A stretch of 64,000 nt of DNA from Cystobacter fuscus (GTDB taxonomy: Bacteria; Myxococcota; Myxococcia; Myxococcales; Myxococcaceae): NCBI RefSeq assembly GCF_002305875.1, contig NZ_CP022098.1:12028001-12092000 (forward strand), given 5' to 3'. Of this stretch, positions 1 to 8,736 are shown piece by piece (positions within the stretch are counted from its first letter, which is position 1; each line of letters starts with the position of its first letter). The notes under the pieces were generated by a model. That model ran no database searches. It had not been told where the DNA came from and was given only the letters and a program-made list of their open reading frames with translations. The position numbers and the translations under genes are program-made.

Positions 1-148
1 TCTCGGTGGAGCCGGTGTGCACCTCGCCCATGGCGTGGATGCGGCCGGTGAAGAAGAGGATGCGCTCGGTGAGCGTGGTCTTGCCCGCGTCGATGTGGGC
101 CATGATGCCGATGTTGCGATAGCGCTCGATTCGGGTGTTGCGAGACAT
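1..148 (-). CDS. fusA: Elongation factor G, N-terminal fragment
   Basis: This is the first 49 codons of translation elongation factor G, the ribosomal translocase GTPase; the rest lies left of the window. The start [18 protein letters not shown] is followed by IDAGKTT, so the P-loop (G1) AHIDAGKT is at residues 17-24. The stretch [19 protein letters not shown] that follows is the usual EF-G continuation into switch I. The ATG is at 148. No other str-operon gene lies upstream, so here fusA is either a solo gene or preceded only by the small ORF at 385-513. An EF-G paralog is the only realistic alternative. Confidence 0.95.
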   Translation of the reverse strand, partial: MSRNTRIERYRNIGIMAHIDAGKTTLTERILFFTGRIHAMGEVHTGSTE

Positions 149-384
149 AAAGGTTTCCCGTTCCCGGCGGAGGAAGCCTCCGCGGGTTGAAGACAGACAC
201 TGGTTGGAAATGGAGGGAGCAGCGGACCCGGCGAGTGGACGCACGCATGCCCGGAGCGACCCCTCGGGGCGGCTCAGGACGACGTGCGGACACACGAGGG
301 CCCGGCGGGATCAGGGGCGGAACTCAGACTCCAGGGCTCGCGGGAACCAGCCACCCGCACACCCGGAGCACCGAGTCCGCCTGA

Positions 385-513
385 TCAAATGTCGAGCAGC
401 ACCTTGTTGCGGGGGGCCAGACGCACGTCCACCGTCGGCGCGGAGACGCGCTCGGACGACACACCCAGGATGGTGGAGACGGGCTTCATGACCAGGACAT
501 ATTGCAACAGCAT
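385..513 (-). CDS. Possible 42-aa small protein or leader peptide upstream of fusA
   Basis: A short open frame reads MLLQYVLVMKPVST, continues with a Val/Arg-rich middle, and ends in NKVLLDI before TGA. A second ATG at 489 would give 34 residues starting MKPVSTILGV. Third codon positions are nearly all G or C, as in real genes nearby. It lies on the same strand as fusA, whose start is 236 nt further on. No recognisable domain or strong ribosome binding site was seen. It could be a small gene, an uORF in a long fusA leader, or chance. The remaining leader, 149-384, shows no other feature. Confidence 0.3.
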   Translation of the reverse strand: MLLQYVLVMKPVSTILGVSSERVSAPTVDVRLAPRNKVLLDI

Positions 514-596
514 CCCCGTTTGTCAATCCCGCGCGTGTCTGGAGTAGAAGTCCGGTGCGTGCCGGCCATCCGCCGCACGCACCGGAGTCTTCGCCC

Positions 597-1151
597 ATGC
601 ACAAAGCCCTCGCCCTGCCCGCCCTCTGCCTCGCGCTCGCGAGCCCGGCCCACGCGCAGGAAGTCACCTACGAATACACCGACATGGAGACCTGTCCCCG
701 CGTGGTCGAGAAGGTCGAGCTCAAGCCCGGGGAGGACGAGGCTCCAGAAGGAGATGATCCGCCCATCGAATGCAGGGGCCCTGGCGGCGAGTACTCGCTG
801 GTGGAGTCCTACAACCTCTTTGACTACTTCCGGGACATCCGCATGAAGGGAGACCCCAACTTCTCCGTCTCCCTGCGTCCGTCGAAAGCGACGTGCCCGG
901 CGGCCCGCTTCGGCCCCAAGCTGGAGTGGCGCATGAAAGGAGGAAAGCCCTTCGCGGTGATTCAGCGCGTGACGTGCTACGCGGTCGATGAGCGTGATGG
1001 CGTATCCAAGCACGGCAAGAAGCTGGGCGAGTACCTCGTGGTGAAGGGCCTCAAGGGTTACACGTCGATTGACGGCGAGGTGCCCACGAAGACGAAGGAC
1101 GCGAACGACAAGGCCCGCGCCATCGCCGACGCGGGGCGCCAGAAACACTGA
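597..1151 (+). CDS. Exported hypothetical protein
   Basis: A 184-residue protein of unknown function. A signal peptide is visible (MHKALALPALCLALA then SPAHA|Q, cleavage near residue 20), so it should be periplasmic or secreted. The mature part is hydrophilic with five cysteines and no recognised domain. The ATG at 597 was chosen over upstream starts because it begins the signal peptide exactly and a GGAG-like site precedes it by about 9 nt. It is divergent from the fusA side and convergent with the gene ending at 1239. Confidence 0.6.
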   Translation: MHKALALPALCLALASPAHAQEVTYEYTDMETCPRVVEKVELKPGEDEAPEGDDPPIECRGPGGEYSLVESYNLFDYFRDIRMKGDPNFSVSLRPSKATCPAARFGPKLEWRMKGGKPFAVIQRVTCYAVDERDGVSKHGKKLGEYLVVKGLKGYTSIDGEVPTKTKDANDKARAIADAGRQKH

Positions 1152-1238
1152 AGCTCCACGCGGGAGACGCGAGCACGTCCGCCTCGCTCGGTCTCCAGCT
1201 CGACGCCCCATGGGATGGATGCAAAGCCCCCTCTTTCT

Positions 1239-1598
1239 TCAATGACCAAAAGCACGAAAAATATCCGCGAGGGTGGTTGATGCAGTGAGATCACGAGATC
1301 CTGTCATGCTCTCGTCACAGAAGGTGGCGGGTTCGCCAGGGGGCAGAAGCTCACGGCACCACAGCGTGAAGTCGGCACAATCCTGAAGGTCTCCGATGAA
1401 TGCGATGGAGCATCCCTCGCGATTGAGCGAGCCCGTGACTTCCCCATGAAGCATGGGGACACTGAACTCCAACACATGACTGCTCGCGGGATTTCGCACC
1501 TCCTTGAGGGTAGCCACTGGCCAGCGCGACCTCATCGACAGGGTAAATGCCGAGGCTGTGATGACCGCCTGCCGTTCGGTGATGACGAAGTAGTTCAT
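1239..1598 (-). CDS. Hypothetical 119-aa protein, last gene of accessory cluster
   Basis: A 119-residue cytoplasmic protein beginning MNYFVITERQAVITASAF. The opening resembles the strand-rich start of PH-like small domains (YFVIT.R..), but that is only an impression. There is no signal peptide or membrane segment. The ATG at 1598 has GGGGGAC about 6 nt upstream, so it was preferred to an upstream in-frame start at 1685 that would run into the previous gene. It follows the 1625-2455 gene by 26 nt and is probably co-transcribed with it. It could be an immunity or accessory factor for the lipoprotein at 2455-3519, but nothing in the sequence proves this. Confidence 0.5.
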   Translation of the reverse strand: MNYFVITERQAVITASAFTLSMRSRWPVATLKEVRNPASSHVLEFSVPMLHGEVTGSLNREGCSIAFIGDLQDCADFTLWCRELLPPGEPATFCDESMTGSRDLTASTTLADIFRAFGH

Positions 1599-1624
1599 GG
1601 AGATGTCCCCCGGGCGCGAATGAC

Positions 1625-2455
1625 CTACTGCCGTCCTGATTGACGATCCCATGAGTACAGCAGCGCGAGCAGATCCGACGTGCACGCACCGGACACGCGC
1701 TCGAACGCAGGTGGAGGGAGCTCGGCGAGACGTTCGCGCTGGAAAGCAGGATCGGCTACCACATCCCGATGCTTCAGGTTGCGTGCGAAGGAGAGTGCAT
1801 GGGGCATTTGCCGCAAGATGGCCTCGATGCAGTCATCCCGGGTCGCCCGTGCCATGCGCTCCGCCGCTGTCGCCAGGCGCTCGCGCACGGAGGTTTCTCC
1901 TCCTGGGCACCATGCATCCATGGCCCAGTCACAAGCCGCCCCCATCAGGTCCTCCAAGGTGAGCGGAGCACCAAGAGTCTTGAAGAGGTAGCGCGCCCCC
2001 TGGAGTGGCTCCCAGAAACGCAGCACCGCCAGGAGGCGCAATGCCGTGCGCTCAGCACTCACCGGGACCATGGCCGAAGTGGCGAAGTACAGCGCGCCCC
2101 AGGAGGTGTCGAGGAAGCGCGCCTCGTACGCATCTCTGGCGGGAAATGGGTTCTGCCCCTCCAGTGCTTCGGACAAACCGCTCATGACATGGGAAACCAT
2201 GTGCAGCCGCCAGGCTGAGCGCTCGTGCTGTAGATCCGCTCCCTCGTGCGTCAGCACCACATCGCCGAGTGGGACCTCCAACATCCGAAGAGGAACAGGA
2301 AAAGAGCCGTCCTTCCCGTACAGCTCGCCACACCGAAGGCCCTCTTTCCGCGTCTTCTGCTGCACCGATGAGAAGGTGCCCTGCAGGAAGAACGGCAGTT
2401 GTAGTGAAGCATGCGGTCCGGGCGTCATGACGCGCGTCCTATCAAACCGGGTCAT
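1625..2455 (-). CDS. Hypothetical 276-aa protein, coupled to upstream lipoprotein
   Basis: A soluble 276-residue protein with no recognised family. It has an N-terminal beta-rich part (residues 1-90), a Trp/Phe-rich middle (TSWGALYFATSAM) and a helical C-terminus. No signal peptide is seen. Its ATG at 2455 overlaps the stop of the lipoprotein gene by one base (TGATG), which strongly suggests translational coupling and a shared job. Codon use is somewhat AT-richer than the flanking housekeeping genes. Candidate partner or immunity protein for the lipoprotein; unproven. Confidence 0.55.
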   Translation of the reverse strand: MTRFDRTRVMTPGPHASLQLPFFLQGTFSSVQQKTRKEGLRCGELYGKDGSFPVPLRMLEVPLGDVVLTHEGADLQHERSAWRLHMVSHVMSGLSEALEGQNPFPARDAYEARFLDTSWGALYFATSAMVPVSAERTALRLLAVLRFWEPLQGARYLFKTLGAPLTLEDLMGAACDWAMDAWCPGGETSVRERLATAAERMARATRDDCIEAILRQMPHALSFARNLKHRDVVADPAFQRERLAELPPPAFERVSGACTSDLLALLYSWDRQSGRQ

Positions 2456-3519
2456 CAGCGAGAAAGAGGCATGCTCGCGGCGGCGGGCACTCGCGATGGG
2501 GTCGCAGCAGGTGTCGGTCGCGCTGGAAAAGGGACGATCTGTCCACCGCCCTGGTGCGGGGGCTGTTGAGTCCCTGGGCCCGAACTCATCCGGCCCAGAA
2601 TCGCACTCGAGAAGAACCCCGTCGCGGCAGTGCCGACGACCTCAATGACGATGCCGACCACACCGCTCAAGGTAGCGAGCCTTTCGCGCCGGCTGACCAG
2701 TCCTTCCACGGCCTGTCCAACCCACCCACCGTACTGCCTCATCTCCTGTTCGGTGAGCACCACCCACTGCCCAGCATCATATGCCGCGACTTCGGACTCG
2801 AAGCGCTGCTGGCTACGAGTCCATCGGTACTGGACCACCCCTGGCTCGTTGGTCCGCCACTCCAGGCGCCAGATGTATTGCCCTCGCTCGAAACGTATCA
2901 GGACCTCGCCTTGGAACTCCGTTCCCCCCAAGAAGCTCGCTTCTGGAGAAACGGCCCGGTTCAGCACGGCCAGATAGATTTGCACTTCCTGTCGGCCTTC
3001 CAGGAGACCCTGCTCATTCCAGGGCTTGATCTCGAAGACATACAAAGCAGTGACATCGGTGATGTCCGGGCGGAGCTTGCGCTCATTCGGGAGCAGCCGG
3101 TACTTGTCCCCAAGCCTCGCTTCATCGAGGATGGCATCGATTGTCTTTGTATTATAGAATGCGCGATTCTGCGGGTAATGTACCCCGTACATATATGCAA
3201 TCAGCCTGTGCGCGGCGTTGCCGAGGAAGAACTCCCAAGGCATTTCTGAGTTCGGATTGCGTCCAGGGACGTTGTAGCCCGCTGGCGGCGGACGGGAAGA
3301 TTCGCCACCTGCCTCCGAGCCTTCGCTCATAGCCAGCAGAAGTCGCGGCGACGCAGCGGGTATCGATGAAGGAATGAAGTGTTCCCCCTCCACGATTCGG
3401 GCAGGAAGAAACTGAGTGCCAGAGGTCGTGGCACAGCCGACAAGCATCCACGCGAGAAGGAGGACCACCCAACAACACGCGGCCCGAAGCCTGATCAGAC
3501 TCCTGATGCAGACACCCAC
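2455..3519 (-). CDS. Lipoprotein with PD-(D/E)XK nuclease-like motif
   Basis: A 354-residue lipoprotein: positively charged start, hydrophobic segment and lipobox LVGC with Cys at residue 29. The centre carries RPDI (150-153), then YVFEIKPW with E163 and K165, then GRQEVQIYL near 175-183. This D...ExK...Q spacing is what PD-(D/E)XK folds, including restriction-like toxin domains of polymorphic toxins, usually show. A hydrophobic stretch (VVGIVIEVVGTAATGFF) and a Pro-rich tail follow. The GTG at 3519 has GGGAGG 5 nt upstream and sits directly before the signal sequence; an upstream start at 3591 is less likely. AT-rich patches (about 3140-3200) differ from neighbours and hint at transfer. The function is inferred from one motif set only. 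Confidence 0.55.
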   Translation of the reverse strand: MGVCIRSLIRLRAACCWVVLLLAWMLVGCATTSGTQFLPARIVEGEHFIPSSIPAASPRLLLAMSEGSEAGGESSRPPPAGYNVPGRNPNSEMPWEFFLGNAAHRLIAYMYGVHYPQNRAFYNTKTIDAILDEARLGDKYRLLPNERKLRPDITDVTALYVFEIKPWNEQGLLEGRQEVQIYLAVLNRAVSPEASFLGGTEFQGEVLIRFERGQYIWRLEWRTNEPGVVQYRWTRSQQRFESEVAAYDAGQWVVLTEQEMRQYGGWVGQAVEGLVSRRERLATLSGVVGIVIEVVGTAATGFFSSAILGRMSSGPGTQQPPHQGGGQIVPFPARPTPAATPSRVPAAASMPLSR

Positions 3520-3664
3520 GAACACCTCCCACTCCTCCGCCGGACAGGCGTGAAGGCAGGAAGCAGTAGAATCAGAGAGCCCATAGGGCACGCCAGAGGA
3601 TTCCCAGGAAGCAACCGGCTCCCGGCCCGGGTGACGAACGGGTTCCTGCGGAGTTCCTCTGCGC

Positions 3665-5140
3665 TCACGGCCGGGCCGGTTTGACGCGGGGCGTGCCCTC
3701 CTCGTGTCCCTCGCGGCTGCGCGGGTGCTCGTCGCGCGAGTCCCGGACCACGCTCACTCCCCCCGAGTCCCGCAGCACCGTACGCCACGAGCCCTGGGGC
3801 GCCAGCACGTCCGCTTCGCTCGGCCCCCAGGTGCCCGGCTCGTACTCGTACACCCGGCTGCCATCGTCGAGAATGGGGTCCACCACCCGCCACGCCTCCT
3901 CCACGCTCTCCTGGCGCGCGAAGAGCGACACGTCCCCCCGCATCGCGTCCCCCAGCAGCCGCTCGTAGGGCTTCACCACCACCTCGGGCAGCTCCCTCGC
4001 CACCAGGTCCACGTCCTCGCCCTCCATCGTGCTGCCCGGCTTCTTCGCCCTCGCCCCGAGCGAGATGCGCACGTCGGGGCCCAGCCGGAAGCGCACGAAG
4101 TTGGGCGACGCCTGCGTCGGCTCCTCGAAGATCGGCCGCGGCGGGTGGTTGAGCTCGACGAAGACCTCGGTCGCGTCGGTGGGCAGGCACTTGCCGGCGC
4201 GGATGAAGAAGGGCACGTCCGCCCATCTCCACGAGTCGATGAACAGCCGCACCGCGGCGAACGTCTCCACATTGGACGTGGGTGACACCCCGGGCACCTG
4301 CCGGTAGCCGCGGAACTGGCCCCGCACCACGCTGTCCGGCGTGAGCGAGCGCATCGCCTTGAAGACCCGCGCCTTCTCGTCGCGCAGCGCCTCCGCGGAC
4401 GAGCAGAAGGGCGCGTCCATGGCGAGCAGCGCGACGATCTGCAGCAGGTGGTTCTGCAACACGTCCCGGATGGCGCCCACCTCGTCGTAGAAAGCCCCAC
4501 GGCCCTTGATGCCGAAGCTCTCCGCGAGCGTCACCTGCACGCTGCGCACGTGCTGCCGGTTCCAGATGGGCTCCAGGAAGACGTTGGCGAAGCGGAAGAA
4601 CAGCAGGTTCTGCACCGGCTCCTTCCCGAGGAAATGGTCGATCCGGAAGATGGAGGACTCGGGCAGGTAGCGCAGCAGCGTCGCGTTGAGCTCGCGCGCC
4701 GAGGCCAGATCGCGCCCGAAGGGCTTCTCCACCACCACGCGTGCCTCCTGGAGGCAGCTCGACTTCGACAGCCCCTCCACCACCGTGCCGAACATGCTCG
4801 GGGGGATGGCCAGGTAGTGCAGCGGACGCTGGGCCTTGCCGAGCGCCTCGCGCACCAGGGCGAAGGTCTTGGGGTCTCGATAATCCCCATCCACGTAGCG
4901 CAGGAGCTGGCACAGGCGCTCGAGCGAGGCCGGATCGTCCTGGCCATGCGCCTGGATGCTCTCTCGGGCACGCTGCCGCAGCCGCTCCAGGTTCCAGTCC
5001 GCCTTGGCCACGCCGATGATGGGCACGGACAGGTTCTCGCGCGCCACCAGCGCCTGGAGCGCGGGGAAGATCTGCTTGAAGGCGAGGTCTCCGGTGGCGC
5101 CGAAGAACACGAGGGCATCGGACAAGGGCTGAGCGGCCAT
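3665..5140 (-). CDS. zwf: Glucose-6-phosphate 1-dehydrogenase
   Basis: Catalyses NAD(P)+-dependent oxidation of glucose 6-phosphate to 6-phosphogluconolactone, the entry step of the oxidative pentose phosphate pathway. The 491-residue length is normal. The nucleotide-binding motif GATGDLA is at 14-20, EKPFGRD at 137-143, and the active-site signature RIDHFLGKE at about 166-174, with the catalytic histidine present. The C-terminus has an extra Arg/Glu-rich tail ([17 protein letters not shown]). It lies 3 nt after the gnd stop on the same strand, so the two pathway enzymes are one operon. The ATG at 5140 is unambiguous. Confidence 0.97.
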   Translation of the reverse strand: MAAQPLSDALVFFGATGDLAFKQIFPALQALVARENLSVPIIGVAKADWNLERLRQRARESIQAHGQDDPASLERLCQLLRYVDGDYRDPKTFALVREALGKAQRPLHYLAIPPSMFGTVVEGLSKSSCLQEARVVVEKPFGRDLASARELNATLLRYLPESSIFRIDHFLGKEPVQNLLFFRFANVFLEPIWNRQHVRSVQVTLAESFGIKGRGAFYDEVGAIRDVLQNHLLQIVALLAMDAPFCSSAEALRDEKARVFKAMRSLTPDSVVRGQFRGYRQVPGVSPTSNVETFAAVRLFIDSWRWADVPFFIRAGKCLPTDATEVFVELNHPPRPIFEEPTQASPNFVRFRLGPDVRISLGARAKKPGSTMEGEDVDLVARELPEVVVKPYERLLGDAMRGDVSLFARQESVEEAWRVVDPILDDGSRVYEYEPGTWGPSEADVLAPQGSWRTVLRDSGGVSVVRDSRDEHPRSREGHEEGTPRVKPARP

Positions 5141-5143
5141 GAC

Positions 5144-6163
5144 TCACCCGCCTCCTTTCTTCTCCAGGTGGCCACCGAAGGCGAAGCGCATGGCGGACTG
5201 GACCTTGTTGGCGAAGTCCGCCTCCCCCTGGCTGGTGAAGCGCGAATAGAGGGCACTGGCGAGCACCGGCGTGGGCACGCCCTCGTCGATGGCGGCCTGC
5301 TGCGTCCACCGCCCCTCTCCCGAGTCGGACACGCGGCCGGAGAAGTCACTCAGCTCGGGATTCTTGCCCAGCGCCTGGGCCGTCAGGTCGAGCAGCCACG
5401 AGCCGATGACGCTGCCGCGCCGCCACACCTCGACCACGTCGGGCAGGTGGAAGTCGTACAGATAGGCGCCGGGCTCGCGCAGCGGGGCGGTCTCCGCGTC
5501 GGCCTTGGGGGGATGGCGGCCCACGTTGGCGTGGTGGAGCACGGCGAGCCCCTCGGCGTAGGCGGCCATGAGGCCGTACTCGATGCCGTTGTGCACCATC
5601 TTCACGAAGTGGCCCGCCCCATTGGGACCACAGTGCAGCCAGCCCTGCTCCGCGGAGGACGGGGGGCCCTCGCGGCCCGGCGTGCGGGGCGCGGAGGCGA
5701 CTCCCGGGGCCAGCGCGGAGAAGACGGACTGCAACCGGTGCACGGGGCCCGGCTCGCCACCAATCATCAGGCAGTACCCCCGCTCCTGGCCCCACACCCC
5801 GCCGCTCACGCCCACGTCCACGTAGTGCAGGTCCCTCGCTCGCAGCTCCGCCGCCCGGCGCAGGTCATCCCGGTAATGGGAATTGCCACCCTCGATGATC
5901 GTGTCTCCCGGCTCGAGCAGGGCCGCCAGGTCGCGCAGCGTGCTGTCCACCACGCCCGCGGGCAGCATCAGCCACACCGAGCGCGGCGCGGGAAGCTGGC
6001 GCACCAGTTCCTTCAGGGAGGAGGCCCCCACGGCGCCGTCGCGCTGGAGCCATTCCACGCTCTCGCGGCGCACGTCGTGCACGACGCAGCGGTGTCCCGC
6101 CCCGAGCAGCCGACGCACCATCGAGGAGCCCATCCGGCCCAGCCCGATCATTCCCAATTCCAT
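5144..6163 (-). CDS. gnd: 6-phosphogluconate dehydrogenase, decarboxylating (short type)
   Basis: Oxidative decarboxylation of 6-phosphogluconate to ribulose 5-phosphate. The 339-residue length fits the short GndA/YqeC-type enzymes (about 300-340 aa) rather than the 470-residue dimeric type. The Rossmann motif GLGRMG is at 7-12; GGNSHYRDD and KMVHNGIEYG are the substrate and active-site signatures. A Pro/Gly-rich insertion (around APRTPGREGPPSSAEQG) sits just before the catalytic segment. The ATG at 6163 has GGGGAGGA a few bases upstream; the in-frame extension to 6352 is not needed. First gene of a gnd-zwf operon. Confidence 0.95.
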   Translation of the reverse strand: MELGMIGLGRMGSSMVRRLLGAGHRCVVHDVRRESVEWLQRDGAVGASSLKELVRQLPAPRSVWLMLPAGVVDSTLRDLAALLEPGDTIIEGGNSHYRDDLRRAAELRARDLHYVDVGVSGGVWGQERGYCLMIGGEPGPVHRLQSVFSALAPGVASAPRTPGREGPPSSAEQGWLHCGPNGAGHFVKMVHNGIEYGLMAAYAEGLAVLHHANVGRHPPKADAETAPLREPGAYLYDFHLPDVVEVWRRGSVIGSWLLDLTAQALGKNPELSDFSGRVSDSGEGRWTQQAAIDEGVPTPVLASALYSRFTSQGEADFANKVQSAMRFAFGGHLEKKGGG

Positions 6164-6338
6164 CGCAGTCCTCCCCGCTTCCAGGCCGCCCGGACGCTCA
6201 CCGTCTGACGGGTGCTGTCCTTCACACTGCACACGCGGCGGCCTCCTGGCAGGACGCTCATCGGACCCGGGTCCAGGCAGGCAGGCGATCCGCGCATCCG
6301 CGTTGCCAGGGGCCCGACGGCAACCAAGCTTGAAGCCA

Positions 6339-8171
6339 ATGTCTTGGCTCATCGAGGACTACGCCCTCATCGGAGATACGCAGACAGCGGCGCTGGTGGG
6401 CCGGGACGGCTCCATCGACTGGCTGTGTCTGCCCCGTTTCGACTCGGGCGCGTGCTTCGCGGCCCTGCTGGGGCATCCCGAGCATGGCCGTTGGAAGCTC
6501 GCGCCCGCGGGCCGCCGGGTACCCCGGGTGCGGCGGCGCTACCGTCCGGACAGCCTCGTGCTGGAGACGGAGTTCACCACGCCGGAGGGGGTGGTGCGGG
6601 TGGTGGACCTCATGCCGCCGCGCGACCGCACTCCGGATGTCGTCCGCGTGGTGGAGGGCGTGCGGGGCCGGGTGCCCATGCACATGCAGCTCGTCATCCG
6701 CTTCGACTATGGCTCGGTGGTGCCCTGGGTGACGCGCGAGGCGGGCGAGTGGCGCGCGGTGGCGGGCCCGGACGCGCTCAGCCTCTACACGCCCGTGGCG
6801 GTGCACGGCCACCACCTCACCACCGTGGCGGACTTCACCGTCTCCGAGGGTCAGCGCATCCCCTTCGTCCTGCGCTGGCACCCCTCGCACGAGCCCGCGC
6901 CCACGCCCCTGGATGGCCTGGAGGCGCTCGCGGACACCGAGGACTGGTGGAGGGAATGGTTCAGCCACTGCACCTACCAGGGAGCCTGGAGCGAGGCGGT
7001 GCGCACGTCGCTGATGACGCTCAAGGCGCTCACCTACGCGCCCACGGGGGGAATCGTCGCGGCGGCCACCACGTCGCTGCCCGAGCGGCTCGGCGGTCAG
7101 CGCAACTGGGACTACCGCTTCTGCTGGCTGCGCGACGCCACCTTCACCCTGTATGCGCTGTCGCTCGGGGGCTTCCGGGAGGAGGCCGAGGCGTGGCGCT
7201 CCTGGCTCATGCGCTCGGTGGCGGGCGATGCGTCCAAGCTGCAGATCATGTACGGCGTGGGCGGTGAGCGGCGGCTCCCGGAACTGAACCTGGGCTGGCT
7301 GCCGGGCTATGGGCACTCGCGGCCGGTGCGCGTGGGCAACGCCGCGGTCAGTCAGCTCCAGTTGGATGTCTATGGCGAGGTGATGGACGCGATCCACCAG
7401 GCGCACCGCATGGAGCTGAGAGATGACCCGCGCTCCTGGGACGTGGCGCTCGTGCTCATGGACTTCCTCGAGTCTGGCTGGAAGCAGCCCGACTCGGGCC
7501 TGTGGGAGGTGCGCGGGCCTCCCCAGCACTTCACCTACTCGAAGGTGATGGCGTGGGTGGCGTTCGATCGCGCGGTGAAGACGGTGGAGCGCTACGGCAT
7601 GGAGGGGCCGGTGGAGCACTGGCGCGAGGTGCGCGACGCCATCCACCGCGAGGTGTGCCAGCGCGCCTACGACCCGAAGCGGCGCACCTTCACGCAGGCC
7701 TACGGCTCGGACAACCTGGACGCGAGCCTGCTGCTGCTGCCCCTGGTGGGCTTCGTGTCACCGAGGGATCCGCGCATGGTGGGCACCGTGCGGGCCATCG
7801 AGCAGGAGCTCATGTACCGGGGGCTCGTGCGGCGCTACCACACCCACGAGACGGATGACGGACTGCCGCCGGGGGAAGGACTCTTCCTCGCCTGTTCCTT
7901 CTGGCTCGCGGACAACTACGTCCTGCAGGGCCGCAGGAGGGAGGCGGAGGCGCTCTTCGAGCGGTTGCTCGGGCTGCGCAACGACGTGGGGCTGCTGGCC
8001 GAGGAGTATGAGCCCTCGTTGCAGCGCCAGCTCGGCAACTACCCCCAGGCCTTCTCGCACGTGGGGCTCGTCAACACGGCGTTCAACCTCGAGAGCCACC
8101 GCATCGGCCCCGCGCTGCACCGGCGCGAGAATCACGTCGGGGAGCCGGAGGCCGAGGCCCCCGCCCCGTGA
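6339..8171 (+). CDS. Glycoside hydrolase family 15 protein (trehalase/glucoamylase-like)
   Basis: A 610-residue cytoplasmic GH15 enzyme. It opens with MSWLIEDYALIGDTQTAAL and GSIDWLCLPRFDS, the standard start of bacterial GH15 proteins, several of which are trehalases. Further family blocks are NWDYRFCWLRDATFT, LNLGWLPGYG, and EEYEPSLQRQLGNYPQAF near the C-terminus, which includes acidic residues of the barrel's active site. The substrate cannot be told from sequence: trehalose, maltose or glucan ends are all possible. It is divergent from gnd (175 nt gap), fitting a role in feeding glucose to the pentose phosphate pathway. Confidence 0.9.
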   Translation: MSWLIEDYALIGDTQTAALVGRDGSIDWLCLPRFDSGACFAALLGHPEHGRWKLAPAGRRVPRVRRRYRPDSLVLETEFTTPEGVVRVVDLMPPRDRTPDVVRVVEGVRGRVPMHMQLVIRFDYGSVVPWVTREAGEWRAVAGPDALSLYTPVAVHGHHLTTVADFTVSEGQRIPFVLRWHPSHEPAPTPLDGLEALADTEDWWREWFSHCTYQGAWSEAVRTSLMTLKALTYAPTGGIVAAATTSLPERLGGQRNWDYRFCWLRDATFTLYALSLGGFREEAEAWRSWLMRSVAGDASKLQIMYGVGGERRLPELNLGWLPGYGHSRPVRVGNAAVSQLQLDVYGEVMDAIHQAHRMELRDDPRSWDVALVLMDFLESGWKQPDSGLWEVRGPPQHFTYSKVMAWVAFDRAVKTVERYGMEGPVEHWREVRDAIHREVCQRAYDPKRRTFTQAYGSDNLDASLLLLPLVGFVSPRDPRMVGTVRAIEQELMYRGLVRRYHTHETDDGLPPGEGLFLACSFWLADNYVLQGRRREAEALFERLLGLRNDVGLLAEEYEPSLQRQLGNYPQAFSHVGLVNTAFNLESHRIGPALHRRENHVGEPEAEAPAP

Positions 8172-8175
8172 AGCC

Positions 8176-8190
8176 CCGGCTCAGAGCCGG
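8176..8190. terminator. Small hairpin at a convergent junction
   Basis: CCGGCT-CAG-AGCCGG lies between and into the ends of the two convergent genes (stops at 8171 and 8181). There is no T-tract, so at most a weak bidirectional terminator. Confidence 0.3.
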
Positions 8191-8711
8191 AAGGGCACGG
8201 CGTGCACGGGGGGCCAGAGCACGCGGGGCTCGCCCTCCTCGGGGGCGGTGGCGAAGATGGCGCCCTCGAGCAGCTCCTCGCTCTCGAGCGCCTCGCGCAG
8301 GGTGCTCAGGGCGATGTCCACGTCCATGACGCGGAAGAAGATGTTCATGCGTCCGGGCTGGGACTCGGCGCCCTCGACCTCGCCGTTGCCCGTCCAGCCG
8401 AGCGTGTCGGAGATGACGGACTCGACGGTGTGGCGCTTCTCGAAGTCCTGGCCACTGCCCTTGCCGTGCAGGGCGTACTGGACGACGAGCGGCGTCATGG
8501 CATCGAGTTCGGGCTCGTCATAGCCCGCGTCCACGAGGGGCTCGGCCTGCTGGGCGATGACCATGTCCGGATCCTCGTCGGCGGGCAGGGGCAACACCTT
8601 CTCCTCGCCCGTCTGTCCGACGATGCCCCAGTGCACGGTGACCGACTCCTCATGCACCCAGGCTTCCCAGTAGCGCAGGGTGTCGCCTTCCTTCTTGTAG
8701 AGCCTCAGCAC
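8181..8711 (-). CDS. Hypothetical protein with WGR-like N-terminus
   Basis: A 176-residue soluble acidic protein. The first 35 residues (LYKKEGDTLRYWEAW, then VTVHWGIVGQTGEE) resemble a WGR domain, where a Trp-Gly motif sits in a beta-rich fold found in PARP and MolR-like proteins; here the motif reads HWGIVG. The rest has no recognised domain. The start is a GTG at 8711 with no strong ribosome binding site. It converges with the GH15 gene and precedes nothing in an obvious operon. Family assignment is tentative. Confidence 0.6.
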   Translation of the reverse strand: MLRLYKKEGDTLRYWEAWVHEESVTVHWGIVGQTGEEKVLPLPADEDPDMVIAQQAEPLVDAGYDEPELDAMTPLVVQYALHGKGSGQDFEKRHTVESVISDTLGWTGNGEVEGAESQPGRMNIFFRVMDVDIALSTLREALESEELLEGAIFATAPEEGEPRVLWPPVHAVPFRL

Positions 8712-8736
8712 GGGCGCACTCTACACGCCCGGCGCA

